The position numbers and the translations under genes were made by a program. From Catellatospora sp. KI3 (GTDB lineage Bacteria; Actinomycetota; Actinomycetes; Mycobacteriales; Micromonosporaceae), in NCBI RefSeq assembly GCF_029948125.1, contig NZ_JASAMB010000004.1, positions 357,485-421,484 on the forward strand: DNA of 64,000 bases, given 5' to 3'. Within the stretch, counting starts at the first letter, position 1. Every line of letters begins with the position of its first letter. Positions 56,139-64,000 of the stretch are shown here, piece by piece. The notes under the pieces were generated by a model. It saw only the letters and a program-made list of their open reading frames with translations. It was not told the DNA's origin and did not search any database.

Positions 56139-56482
56139 CAGCAGCAGTTGTCGGTGTCGGCGGTGGGGCATGCCTGCGGGTCGACGGTGAGCACGACGCC
56201 GAGGAGGTCGCCCAGGGCGTGGGCGAGTCGGCGGTCGGTCAGCTCGTAGCGGGTGCGTCGGCCTTCGGGTACGGCGACGACCAGGCCGCAGCCGCGTAGG
56301 CAGGCAAGGTGGTTGGACATGCTCTGCCGGGACACGCCGAGCAGGTCGGCCAGGTCAGCCGGATAGGCCGGGCCATCGCGCAGCGCCAGCAGCAGGCGGG
56401 AGCGGGTCGGGTCAGACAGCGCGTGACCGAAGCGGGCCAGCACCTCGGCATGTGCGATCACTTCCATAACCCGACGGTACAT
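56138..56482 (-). CDS. ArsR-family metal repressor, CmtR-like
   Basis: 114 residues. ArsR winged helix with FGHALSDPTRSRLLLALRDG, recognition helix VSRQSMSNHLACLRGCGLVV and wing EGRRTRYELTDRRLAHALGD. The cysteines in NHLACLRGCG and in the C-terminal QACPTADTDNCC match the Cys57/Cys61/Cys102 ligand set of mycobacterial CmtR, which senses Cd(II) and Pb(II). ATG 56482 or 56467. It leads the operon with the CDF exporter, and a clear dyad sits 11 bases upstream. Confidence 0.87.
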   Translation of the reverse strand: MYRRVMEVIAHAEVLARFGHALSDPTRSRLLLALRDGPAYPADLADLLGVSRQSMSNHLACLRGCGLVVAVPEGRRTRYELTDRRLAHALGDLLGVVLTVDPQACPTADTDNCC

Positions 56483-56492
56483 CGGATCATGT

Positions 56493-56510
56493 ATTCATGG
56501 AATGATGAAT
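56493..56510. promoter_or_regulatory. Operator-like dyad of the CmtR-like repressor
   Basis: attcat (56493-56498) and atgaat (56505-56510) flank ggaatg. The surrounding sequence is unusually AT-rich for the window, as expected for a promoter. Its distance to the cmtR-like start suggests a very short or absent leader. Confidence 0.55.
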
Positions 56511-56714
56511 CGTGAGGCGACCAGCGCCGGAGTCGGCAGCACGCAGCAGCGGCGGTCACGAAGACCGCCATGGCACACGCCCGCGACCTGCACTGATGGC
56601 ATCTAACCTCGGCCGCGGCCCGCCTATTGCCCACGTCGGCGGAGTCACCTGCCAGCGGGAGGGCGGCGACAGCGGTGAACATCGGTCCGCCCGCCGCGTG
56701 TTGCCGCAGCTCGA

Positions 56715-56740
56715 CTAGCCGACCGTGACGGTCGGGCTAG
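56715..56740 (-). terminator. Terminator hairpin of DUF899 gene
   Basis: ctagccgaccg pairs with cggtcgggctag with one bulged base across tga. The hairpin begins at the TAG stop codon of the DUF899 gene (56737-56739), read on the minus strand. Beyond it, to 56482, I see no gene. Confidence 0.5.
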
Positions 56741-57474
56741 GCAGCGGGTGCGTCCGTGACGCCCCATTGCGCCAGCGGGCGGCCATCGGTACGCCACTGG
56801 TGCTGGCCGGTCGGGATCCTCGGCCAGCCCTCAGGAGAGTCCTCCCACGCCTCCTGACGTCCGAACACGGTGCGGTCCAGCAGGCTGTAGGACCAGAAGC
56901 CCGCCTCGTTGCCGCGGTCGGTCGTCCAGTACGTCTCGTACACGCGTCCATGATCGTCGCGCACGTAGCAGCCGAGCCAGCCGAAATCCCGGCCTGCCAG
57001 CAGCCCGTCGCCCGCGTCGCGCGCCGAGTACCACGGTGCCGTGTAGCCCATGAAGTCCGCGTACGGCCGGCTCTCCTCGTAGGTGCCCTCGCAGAAGTAG
57101 GCCAGTGTCACGTCGCGGGCGTGCAGGTGCGCCAGCGGGCCCTGGACCTGCGATGCGAAGTAGGTGCAGCCGATGCACTGCCGTTCGGCCGGCTGGCCGT
57201 CATGCCACATGTGGAAGTAGCCGACGAGCATCCGCCGCCCTTCGAAGGCGTCCAGGAACAGAACCTCGCCGTTCGCACCGACCACGGTGACAGACCCGGG
57301 AATCTCGATCATCGGTAGTCGGCGGCGCTCCGCGGCGATCGCGTCGCCCGCGCGGCTGTGCGCCTTCTCCTTGGCCAGCAGGCCGGCACGGGCGGCCTCG
57401 TACTCATCGCGGCCGGTCACGGCCGGCAGTGCGGAGACTGCCAACGGCTCCGTGGGCAGGTGGCGCACAGTCAC
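56737..57474 (-). CDS. DUF899 thioredoxin-like protein
   Basis: 245 residues. DUF899 features: YEAARAGLLAKEKAHSRAGD, AIAAERRRLPMIEIPGSVTV, LLDAFEGRR-like region with MLVGYFHMWHD, QCIGCTYFASQVQGPLAHLH, FMGYTAPWYSARDAGD, and VYETYWTTDRGNEAGFWSYS. The fold is thioredoxin-like, with a CxxC in CIGC at the expected position. The reaction is unproven; some members act as dithiol-disulfide oxidoreductases. The first GTG (57474) touches the ggagga ribosome site, so the GTG two codons later is also a likely start. Confidence 0.88.
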   Translation of the reverse strand: MTVRHLPTEPLAVSALPAVTGRDEYEAARAGLLAKEKAHSRAGDAIAAERRRLPMIEIPGSVTVVGANGEVLFLDAFEGRRMLVGYFHMWHDGQPAERQCIGCTYFASQVQGPLAHLHARDVTLAYFCEGTYEESRPYADFMGYTAPWYSARDAGDGLLAGRDFGWLGCYVRDDHGRVYETYWTTDRGNEAGFWSYSLLDRTVFGRQEAWEDSPEGWPRIPTGQHQWRTDGRPLAQWGVTDAPAA

Positions 57475-57801
57475 TCCTCCTTCTCGGCAGTCCGCCGCCC
57501 AACGCCCGGGCCGGTTTCACCAGCCCGGTCCGGCCACGGCACGTGAAGTCATCGACGGCTGAGCTTACAAGACCAACCGCGATCGCCTCGGCCCCGGAAA
57601 TCGGCGAGCCGGCCACGCCGCTGTGTGGAAAGCCGATGACCTGGCCGCCTCGGGCCGGACGATGGCTCCGCGGAACTCCCTGCCCCGGTAGCCGCCGCCA
57701 CCCGCCACCCGTCTGGGCCTGTCACACGTGCCGGGTGGAGGCGGCATGACAGTGTGTCCGCCCTGCGCATAGCGGCGCGGTGGCGCGGGAATGCCGGTCG
57801 C

Positions 57802-57984
57802 ATGAGTCAGCCGAATCTGGACCCTGAGCACTACCCGCCGATCGATCCGTCCGAGCCCGTCCCCGACGATCCCGGTGAACTGCTGCCCGACGCGCCGGAG
57901 GTGCTGCCCGCGGCACCGGTCGAGCCGATGCCCGGCGAGGAGGATCCTGGCGGCGATCCTGGGCGCGTACGCGAGCCCGCATAG
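57802..57984 (+). CDS. Small acidic proline-rich hypothetical protein
   Basis: 60 residues: MSQPNLDPEHYPPIDPSEPV, then repeated PDDPGEL/PDAPEVL/PAAPVEP units and GEEDPGGDPGR. It is acidic and proline-rich with no predicted fold, and its composition differs from random frames of this DNA. A gggaatg before the ATG is a weak ribosome site. It lies alone in the 718-bp gap between the DUF899 gene and the GTPase operon, which otherwise shows no gene. Confidence 0.4.
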   Translation: MSQPNLDPEHYPPIDPSEPVPDDPGELLPDAPEVLPAAPVEPMPGEEDPGGDPGRVREPA

Positions 57985-58192
57985 CGTCGCCTCAGCACGA
58001 CGCGGTGACCGTTTGGCAGGATCTCGGCGAGCATCGACGACGGTGACCGACACCGTCCGGCAGGCCAGGACCCTACGCACCGGGCGGCGCACCGGATGCT
58101 GTCACACCGGCAGAGGAGACTGGGACCTCGTCCCCGTACCCTCGACCGACTGTGCGCCACCTGGTGCGTGTGAAGGAGATGGCGGTGCCCGC

Positions 58193-61100
58193 ATGACCGA
58201 TCCGGCGACGACCCCTGACCCGGTGACCACCTCCGACAGCGGAGCGCAGTTCCAGCGCGCCTGCGCCACGGCGGTGGCGCAGAGCCGACCGGTCGCGGCC
58301 CGCCTGCGCGAGCTGGTGACGCGGCTGGACGCGGGCCTGTCGGACGGCGCGCCCACCGGGGGCGCGGCCCAGGACGAGGCCGGGCTGCTCGCCGCGAGGA
58401 CGGCCGCGGCGCTGCGCACCATGGTCACCGACCAGCTCGCCGACATCGACACGTTCAACGTCGTCTTCTTCGGGCGGACGGGGGCGGGTAAGAGCACGCT
58501 GATCACCGCGCTGGGCCGCGGCGACGGGACGCTCATCTCCCCGGGCGACAACGACTTCACCACCGAGGTCGGGGCGCTGCTGTGGCAGGGCAGCAGGCTG
58601 GTCGACACCCCCGGCACCGGCGGCTGGGGTCGCACCGTCGACGCCGGGGAGCTGCACGAACGGGCCCGCGCCGCGGTGCGTACCGCCGACCTGGTGCTGC
58701 TGTGCTTCGACGACACCGTCACCCAGATCACCGAGTTCGCGGAGATCTCCCGGTGGGTGGCCGAGTTCGGCAAGCAGGCCATCGCCGTGCTCAACGTCAA
58801 GAACGCGCTGTGGCGCCAGCCGCCCCGGGTGCCCGACCCGGCGGTGCGCCGGCAGCTGTCCGACGCGGTGGCCCAGTCGGCACTGTGGCTGCAGGGCCAG
58901 CTGGCCGAGATCGGCCTGCCCGAGGTGCCCATCGTCGCGGTCAACAGCAGGCGCGCCGCGTACGCGCGACTGCCTGACAGCTACGACGGCTATGACGCGG
59001 TGACCTTCCGCAAGCACCGCCGCGACTACGGCGTCGCCAACCTGATGGCGTGGTCACACGTCGACCTGCTGGAACGGCTGATGACCAGGGCGATCACCAC
59101 CGACGCGGTCGGGCTGCGGCTGGGCTCCCTGACCCGGCAGCTGGTGTCGCAGGCCTCCGGCGGGGCGCGCGAACTCACCGGCCTGGCCGCGGACCTGCGT
59201 GACCGCGCGGTGGTGGTCGAGCAGGCCATCGCCAAGGTGCTGTGGCTGTTCGGCGACTACCGGCACCTGTACTACGCGGCCGGCACGCCGGACATGCCCC
59301 CGGCGACCGCCCAGGTGCTCAACGACCTGGTGGAGCTGCAGCGCCGCAGCGACCAGCCCATCTTCGCCGACCGGCCCGGCGTGGTGGTCGACTTCGTGGC
59401 CAACCTGATGACCTCCCACTTCGGGCCGCTCGAACGGGTCGCGCTGCGCCGGGCCGAGGTGCTGGTCGACACCGCCTTCACCCACCACCGGGTCATCGCG
59501 GGCGACGAGTTCGCCGACACCGTCTTCGTCCAGCCCGAGATCGAGTCCGCGGTGCGGGCCGTGGGGGCCTCGTTCACCACCCACCTGCGGCACCGCCTCG
59601 ACGCGGTCGAAGCCGACCTGCGCGTCAGCATGCCCACGACCGGCGCGTCCTTCGACGGCAGCGCGGGCAAGGGCCTGCGCACGGGCGGCAACCTCGTCAG
59701 GTACGGGTCGGCGATGGCCGCCGCGGGCACCGTGGTGTTCCCGCCGATGGCCCTGGTCGGCATCCTCGGCGACATCATCGGCCGCCGCGTCCGCAAGAAG
59801 GGGCTGATCCGCAACCGCGAGTCGCGGGCGGCCGCCCTGGCACAGGCCCGGGTGGCGGTCCGCGAGTACTTCGCACACCTGACCCAGCAGGTGCGGGCCG
59901 GGCTGCTGCGCATCGCGTTCGACCAGGTGGTGGCCGCCAGCGGCGAGCTCGTCCGGTCGGCGCTGGCGCTGCGCGAGCAGGAGCACCGGGCGCTGCGGCA
60001 TGCCGCGCTGCTGACCGCGGCATGCGACGAGATCGGCCCCACCGGGCTGGGGCAGCACACCGTGTCCACGGCGGTCGCCTCGATCGAGGCGGAGTACGCC
60101 GCGACCGGCCGGCCCGGACGCCGGGTCTGGCTCGGTGACGACTGGGTCGACGAGGCGCCCGGCGCCGCGACCGTCGACGATGCCGCCGGGCGGCCCTACC
60201 CGGCCGAGCACCGGGTCGCGGCGGCCCGGGTGGCGCAGACCGTACGCCGGGCCCGTCCCGTCGCGGCCGGGTCGGCGCAGCGGTGGCTGCGCACGTGGAC
60301 GGCCAACGGCCACGACCCGGCCGCCGACCCGCAGGCAGAGGCGGTCCTGGCCACGCTGCGCGCCTTGCTCGCCGAACAGGCGCCCCGGGTGGCGGTCGTC
60401 GGCGACCGGGGCACCGGCAAGACGGCGCTGATCCGGCGGATGGTGACGCTGACCGGCGCACCGGTGCGGGTCCACGGCGGCCCGACCACGCAGGTGCACC
60501 ACTACCCGTGGGAGGGGGTCACCCTGGTCGACACTCCTGCGCTCGGCGATCCCGGCACCGCCGAGGCCCTGCACGACGCCGCGTTCATCTGGTACGTGCT
60601 CAGCCCCAACCTCACCGCCACCCCGCACCTGGCCGGCCTCGTCTCCGGCGGCCCGTCGGGCGGCGCCGTCCCCCGGCCCGACCGGGTGATCTTCGTGATC
60701 GGACACGCCGACGTGATGGGCGCCGACCCGGTGGAGTCACCGGAGGAGTTCGTGCGTCGCTGCCGCCGCAAGGAGGCCGAGCTGCTAGCCGAACTGCACC
60801 GGCTCCAGGGCCCGCAGGACCGGTTCATCGGCGCGGTGCAGGTCGTCAGCCTCGCCCCCGATCCCGTCACGGGCGACGGGCGGCCCGCCGACTGGGACGG
60901 CACCGAGGACTTCTGCGACGGCTGGCGCTCGTCACGGGCCTGGCTGCTGCCGTCCGCGGTCGAAGCCGGGGTCCTGCTGGGCGCCCTGGGCCGGCTGAGC
61001 GGCCTGACCGAGGCGGCGCGGGCGGCACGGGCCGAGGTCGAGCAGGCGCTGGACAGCCTGCGCATGCTCCAGGCCGACCTGCGACTGCGCCTGGAGAACG

Positions 61101-61843
61101 CCGTCGCGCTGCGAGCGGCGGCCACCGACCGGCTCGACTGGATCATCACCGGCGCGATCCGCGCCCACCTGGACCAGTGGGACTCCGCCGCCGACAAGGA
61201 GGAGCAGGCCGCCATCGCGCAGCAGATCCTGCGCCTGCATGAACGGCCCGACCTGCAGGCGTACGTCGACGAGTGGGCCGCCGCCACCCAGCGGCAGGTC
61301 GACCACTGGGCGCAGGACATGGCGACCTACGACCCGGCCGGGGCGATCCCGCACCAGCGCGACCCGAACCTGCGCCTGCAGGCACGCTTCCTGCAACGCG
61401 CCACCGAAGCGCCGTCGCTGCTGAGCCGCACCGGGGGCGCGGTGTCGGCATTGGCGAAACTCAAGACGGTGGGCCGGCTCGCCGGTGAGGGCAGCGCCGT
61501 GGCCGCGCGGTTCATCCGGGTCGCTCCGTTCGTGCCGCTGATCGCCACCACCGTCGAGGACATGCTGTCGGCCCGGTTCCGCAAGCGCCGTGAGGGCGAA
61601 CGCGAGCAGGGCGAGGCCAGGCTGTTCGACGACGCCCGGCGGTGGGTAGCGCAACTGGTGGGGGCTCATCCCGGACTGTCCTGGCTGTTGACCCAGGGTG
61701 GTTTGCTCGAGCAGGCGATCGGCGAGGCGACCGAGCGGCTGCGGGTCGACACGGAGCAGGTCGAGGCGCTCGGCGCGAGGCTGAGCCGGTACGAGGACGC
61801 GCGCATCTTGGCAAACGGGCTGCTTGGAGGAGAACACGGATGA
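58193..61843 (+). CDS. Large protein with two dynamin-like GTPase domains
   Basis: 1,216 residues. GTPase domain 1: G1 FNVVFFGRTGAGKSTLITAL (P-loop residues 94-101), G3 LVDTPGTGGWGR (138-141), and a base-recognition motif read as VLNVKNA near 200. A helical stalk-like region carries a hydrophobic pair near 505-540 (MAAAGTVVFPPMALVGILGD). GTPase domain 2: G1 VAVVGDRGTGKTALIRRMV near 740, G3 VDTPALGD near 780, and FVIGHADVMG near 830. Long helices follow, with a second hydrophobic stretch near 1110 (RVAPFVPLIATTVEDML). Tandem GTPase plus membrane-insertion segments recall bacterial dynamins (DynA is a tandem fusion), but I cannot place the family. It is coupled to the next gene by an ATGA overlap. 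Confidence 0.8.
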   Translation: MTDPATTPDPVTTSDSGAQFQRACATAVAQSRPVAARLRELVTRLDAGLSDGAPTGGAAQDEAGLLAARTAAALRTMVTDQLADIDTFNVVFFGRTGAGKSTLITALGRGDGTLISPGDNDFTTEVGALLWQGSRLVDTPGTGGWGRTVDAGELHERARAAVRTADLVLLCFDDTVTQITEFAEISRWVAEFGKQAIAVLNVKNALWRQPPRVPDPAVRRQLSDAVAQSALWLQGQLAEIGLPEVPIVAVNSRRAAYARLPDSYDGYDAVTFRKHRRDYGVANLMAWSHVDLLERLMTRAITTDAVGLRLGSLTRQLVSQASGGARELTGLAADLRDRAVVVEQAIAKVLWLFGDYRHLYYAAGTPDMPPATAQVLNDLVELQRRSDQPIFADRPGVVVDFVANLMTSHFGPLERVALRRAEVLVDTAFTHHRVIAGDEFADTVFVQPEIESAVRAVGASFTTHLRHRLDAVEADLRVSMPTTGASFDGSAGKGLRTGGNLVRYGSAMAAAGTVVFPPMALVGILGDIIGRRVRKKGLIRNRESRAAALAQARVAVREYFAHLTQQVRAGLLRIAFDQVVAASGELVRSALALREQEHRALRHAALLTAACDEIGPTGLGQHTVSTAVASIEAEYAATGRPGRRVWLGDDWVDEAPGAATVDDAAGRPYPAEHRVAAARVAQTVRRARPVAAGSAQRWLRTWTANGHDPAADPQAEAVLATLRALLAEQAPRVAVVGDRGTGKTALIRRMVTLTGAPVRVHGGPTTQVHHYPWEGVTLVDTPALGDPGTAEALHDAAFIWYVLSPNLTATPHLAGLVSGGPSGGAVPRPDRVIFVIGHADVMGADPVESPEEFVRRCRRKEAELLAELHRLQGPQDRFIGAVQVVSLAPDPVTGDGRPADWDGTEDFCDGWRSSRAWLLPSAVEAGVLLGALGRLSGLTEAARAARAEVEQALDSLRMLQADLRLRLENAVALRAAATDRLDWIITGAIRAHLDQWDSAADKEEQAAIAQQILRLHERPDLQAYVDEWAAATQRQVDHWAQDMATYDPAGAIPHQRDPNLRLQARFLQRATEAPSLLSRTGGAVSALAKLKTVGRLAGEGSAVAARFIRVAPFVPLIATTVEDMLSARFRKRREGEREQGEARLFDDARRWVAQLVGAHPGLSWLLTQGGLLEQAIGEATERLRVDTEQVEALGARLSRYEDARILANGLLGGEHG

Positions 61844-63672
61844 GTACGCGATGGGTGCAGCGCCTGCGCGAGGCGGTCGAGGCGGCCACCGGGTCGCAGA
61901 CCGCCGTTGAAGCCGATCAGGCCTGGCGTCAGGCCGCCGAGTCCGGCACGGTGCGGGTCACCCTGGTGGGGCCGTGGAGCGCGGGCAAGTCGAGCCTGAT
62001 CAAGCGGCTGCTGGTCGAGGACGGCAGCCCGGTCCCGCAGTGGCTGACCGTCAGCGCCTCCCGCGAGACCTATGAGATCCAGCAGGCCCGGTCGGCAGGT
62101 CTGACCTACGTGGACACCCCCGGCCTGGGCAGCGATGAACGCCGCCACGACCAGCTGGCGCTGTCCTCGGTCGCGGCCACGGACCTGCTGGTGGTCGCGG
62201 TGACGCCCCAGCTGCTGGGCACCGACGTGGACCGGCTGGCGGCGCTGGTGGACGGGACGGCGATCACCCCGTACGGCGGCCGGTTCTTCCCGCCGGGGGC
62301 GCTGGTCGTGGTCATCGCCAAGGCCGACATGGCCGGGGTCGACCCGATCGACGACCTCGACGGATTCCGGGCGATGGCTGACCGCAAACGTGCCTCGGTC
62401 GTCACGGCGCTGCGGCGCCTTGTGCCCGGCGAGCTGCCGCCGGTCATCGCGGTCGTCGCCGACCTGGGCGGTCAGCACGCCCGCAACCCGAACCCGAGCG
62501 CGGCGGCGTTCGCCGAGGGCCGGGACTGGGACGGCGTGCACGAGCTGCGCGCGGTGCTGGCCGCCGCGGACGCGTCGCGGCTGCGGGCGGCGGCGCACGT
62601 GCGGCACTGGGCCAGGACCGGCGCGCTCGCGCTGGAGCAGGCCACGGCGGCGTTGACGCAGTCGCAGGACCGGCAGCGGCGGCTGCGCGCGGACCGGTCC
62701 CGGGTGCTGGTGCTGGAGGAGGAGCTGGCGGCGATCGACTCGGCGGCGGCAACCCGGCTGCGCGACGACATCCGCGACGAGATGCACAGCGTGATCATGC
62801 AGGGTGAGGTGGACTCCACCGAGCAGCTGGTCGAGCAGATCACCGACCGCGTGAACACGTGCGTGGCGGCCTGGCACGCCGAGTCCACCAGCAAGCTGGT
62901 GGCCTTGGCCAGGCGCGCCCAGGTCGAGCTGACCCCCGCCGCGACCGGCCCTGGCGGCCCGGCGGCGGGCCCGCACGTCGAGCGGCTCGTCAAGCAGGCG
63001 GCCGCCCCGGCCGCGGGCGGACTCGACGCGCAGCTCAGCGAGTTCGTCGCCAAGGGCCTGCTGGTGGCAGACAAGATGCAGGAGCTGCGGCTGGGCGTCA
63101 ACAGCGCCGACATACCGCATCACCTCAACGAGTACCAGTCCCTGGTGGACCGCGTCCACCCCGACGCGTACGCCCGGACGCTGTCGCTGCTGGGCGTCGA
63201 CGGGGTGCTCACCGACCCGCGGTACGCCGGTGAGCTGGCGAGTCTGCAGAAGCACGAGGGTGTGGGTGAGCTCATCGCGTATCTGCGCAAGCCGGGCGGG
63301 ATCACCAGCCCGGCGCACGCGGAGAAGCTGAAGAACACCGCGCACACCCTGCGGATCGCCGCGGACGTCGCGCCGGTGCTGCTGGAACTGGTGCGGATGC
63401 AGCAGCAGGAGCGGGCGTCCCAGCACCTGCGGGACAAGCGGGCGCACCTGCAGGTCCAGGCCGACGGCGCGGCGACCCGGCAGGCCGAGCAGATCCTCGC
63501 CAACAGCTGGCGGGGCCAGGTGGCCGAGCTGCGTACGGCGCTGCGGGCAGGAGCCCCTGACGCCGACGCCCTGGCGCTGGCCGAGCGCCAGAGCCTGGAA
63601 CTGGGCGCGGCCCGCGACACCCTGGACTCGGTGCTGCGCGAGCTGGCAGCCGCTACGACCTTCGAGGACTGA
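61840..63672 (+). CDS. Dynamin-like GTPase, partner of the tandem GTPase
   Basis: 610 residues. G1 VTLVGPWSAGKSSLIKRLLV (residues 44-51), switch region SASRETYEIQQARSAGLTYV, G3 VDTPGLGSDERRH (92-95), and G4 VVIAKADMAGVDP near 161. The rest is long helices (ALEQATAALTQSQDRQRRLR, VLVLEEELAAIDSAAATRLR, VELVRMQQQERASQHLRD-like end), consistent with a stalk and bundle. No transmembrane helix is seen; it may use the membrane segments of its partner. Resembles LeoA/CrfC-type dynamin-family proteins of uncertain role. The ATG at 61840 has a very strong ttggaggag site and overlaps the upstream stop. Confidence 0.82.
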   Translation: MSTRWVQRLREAVEAATGSQTAVEADQAWRQAAESGTVRVTLVGPWSAGKSSLIKRLLVEDGSPVPQWLTVSASRETYEIQQARSAGLTYVDTPGLGSDERRHDQLALSSVAATDLLVVAVTPQLLGTDVDRLAALVDGTAITPYGGRFFPPGALVVVIAKADMAGVDPIDDLDGFRAMADRKRASVVTALRRLVPGELPPVIAVVADLGGQHARNPNPSAAAFAEGRDWDGVHELRAVLAAADASRLRAAAHVRHWARTGALALEQATAALTQSQDRQRRLRADRSRVLVLEEELAAIDSAAATRLRDDIRDEMHSVIMQGEVDSTEQLVEQITDRVNTCVAAWHAESTSKLVALARRAQVELTPAATGPGGPAAGPHVERLVKQAAAPAAGGLDAQLSEFVAKGLLVADKMQELRLGVNSADIPHHLNEYQSLVDRVHPDAYARTLSLLGVDGVLTDPRYAGELASLQKHEGVGELIAYLRKPGGITSPAHAEKLKNTAHTLRIAADVAPVLLELVRMQQQERASQHLRDKRAHLQVQADGAATRQAEQILANSWRGQVAELRTALRAGAPDADALALAERQSLELGAARDTLDSVLRELAAATTFED

Positions 63673-63683
63673 ACCCTCGCCCG

Positions 63684-63720
63684 AACACGGGAGTCCGCAC
63701 CCGGCGCGGACTCCCGTGTT
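63684..63720 (+). terminator. Strong terminator of the GTPase operon
   Basis: Perfect 15-bp arms aacacgggagtccgc (63684-63698) and gcggactcccgtgtt (63706-63720), with a seven-base loop, twelve bases after the stop codon. From there to 63861 no gene is evident. The hairpin may serve the minus-strand regulator gene as well. Confidence 0.85.
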
Positions 63721-63861
63721 GCGGCGGTATGTGAGCGGGCCCTCCGGACACCGGCTGGTTTCCCCGGGATCGTGTGGGGCGACGCAGTCGGCCGTCGGGC
63801 AGCTGGCCACCGCCCGTGCCGGTGACGTCACGAGCTCCCTGCCAGGCCGGCCCGCGGTTCG

Positions 63862-64000
63862 TTAGCCTGCCAGGTTGAGGTCGACCAGCAGCGCGTCGGC
63901 CAGGCTGGAGTCGATGTCGTCGTCGGAACGGTGCGGGCGCGAGGACGGCAGGACGAACTTGTAGCCGACCTGGCGTACGGTGCCGATCATGGCTTCGTAT
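63862..64000 (-). CDS. C-terminal end of OmpR-type winged-helix regulator, GlnR-like
   Basis: The visible 46 codons end in TAA at 63862-63864. They read YEAMIGTVRQVGYKFV (the wing of an OmpR/PhoB winged helix), then a short polar tail with SDDDIDSSLADALLVDLNLA. The pattern EALIGTVRxVGYxFV is typical of GlnR, the nitrogen regulator of actinobacteria, but other OmpR-type regulators end similarly. Only the C-terminus lies in the window. If it is GlnR, it could act on the box upstream of urtA. Confidence 0.65.
   Translation of the reverse strand, partial: YEAMIGTVRQVGYKFVLPSSRPHRSDDDIDSSLADALLVDLNLAG

Overview
The window is a very GC-rich (roughly 72% by eye) chromosomal segment of an actinobacterium. 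The gene families (ECF sigma factors, a Tat-exported HAF-repeat protein, DUF5997 beside a LysR-type ligand-binding protein, a GlnR-like regulator, many GTG and TTG starts, many ATGA overlaps) and a short palindrome of the AAGGGTCCCTT type fit the Micromonosporaceae (Actinoplanes/Catellatospora/Micromonospora relatives). The taxonomy is inferred, not read from a marker gene. No rRNA, tRNA, CRISPR array, transposase or prophage gene was seen.

Layout. 1-3.7 kb: a Tat-exported HAF-repeat protein with a perfect 32-bp palindrome at its start, a small membrane protein, and an ECF sigma factor coupled to a membrane-anchored GerMN/Gmad2 protein. 4-10.8 kb: a tightly packed chaperone operon, dnaK-grpE-cbpA-cbpM-clpB-trxC. 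10.8-16.8 kb: an OafA-like acyltransferase, a protein of unknown function, a zinc alcohol dehydrogenase and the DUF5997/LysR-ligand-domain pair. 16.8-20.5 kb: a nucleotidyltransferase-like/methyltransferase fusion next to a MoaA-like protein that has lost all three radical-SAM cluster cysteines, then a MarR/SnoaL divergon with a clear operator. 20.5-23.4 kb: a secreted vanadium haloperoxidase-like protein and a PadR/membrane-protein pair.

23.5-33 kb is a nitrogen-scavenging block: the five-gene urea ABC transporter urtABCDE runs directly into urease ureABCFGD, with a GlnR-type box upstream of urtA. The last bases of the window are the end of a GlnR-like winged-helix regulator. Urea imported by Urt would be hydrolysed by UreABC, whose nickel centre is built by UreD/F/G. 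ureF carries an in-frame palindromic repeat insertion.

33-45.6 kb is one giant secreted RHS/YD-repeat polymorphic toxin (about 4,058 residues). Its LamG domains are interrupted by a ricin-B lectin and by FG-GAP repeats, it has a HINT pretoxin domain and an unassigned C-terminal toxin, and its stop codon overlaps a SUKH-like immunity gene. 45.9-54.6 kb: a TPR-containing membrane protein pair, a GT8 glycosyltransferase, a voltage-gated cation channel with an unusual selectivity filter, a DUF6585-like membrane protein, an MFS exporter and a BlaI/M56 regulatory pair. 55-57.5 kb: a CmtR-like heavy-metal repressor, a CDF efflux protein with a Cys-rich tail, a frameshifted small membrane protein and a DUF899 protein. 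58.2-63.7 kb: a two-gene operon of large dynamin-like GTPases (one with two GTPase domains), closed by a strong terminator. This is a good candidate for an undescribed system, as is the cysteine-less MoaA-like/methyltransferase pair.
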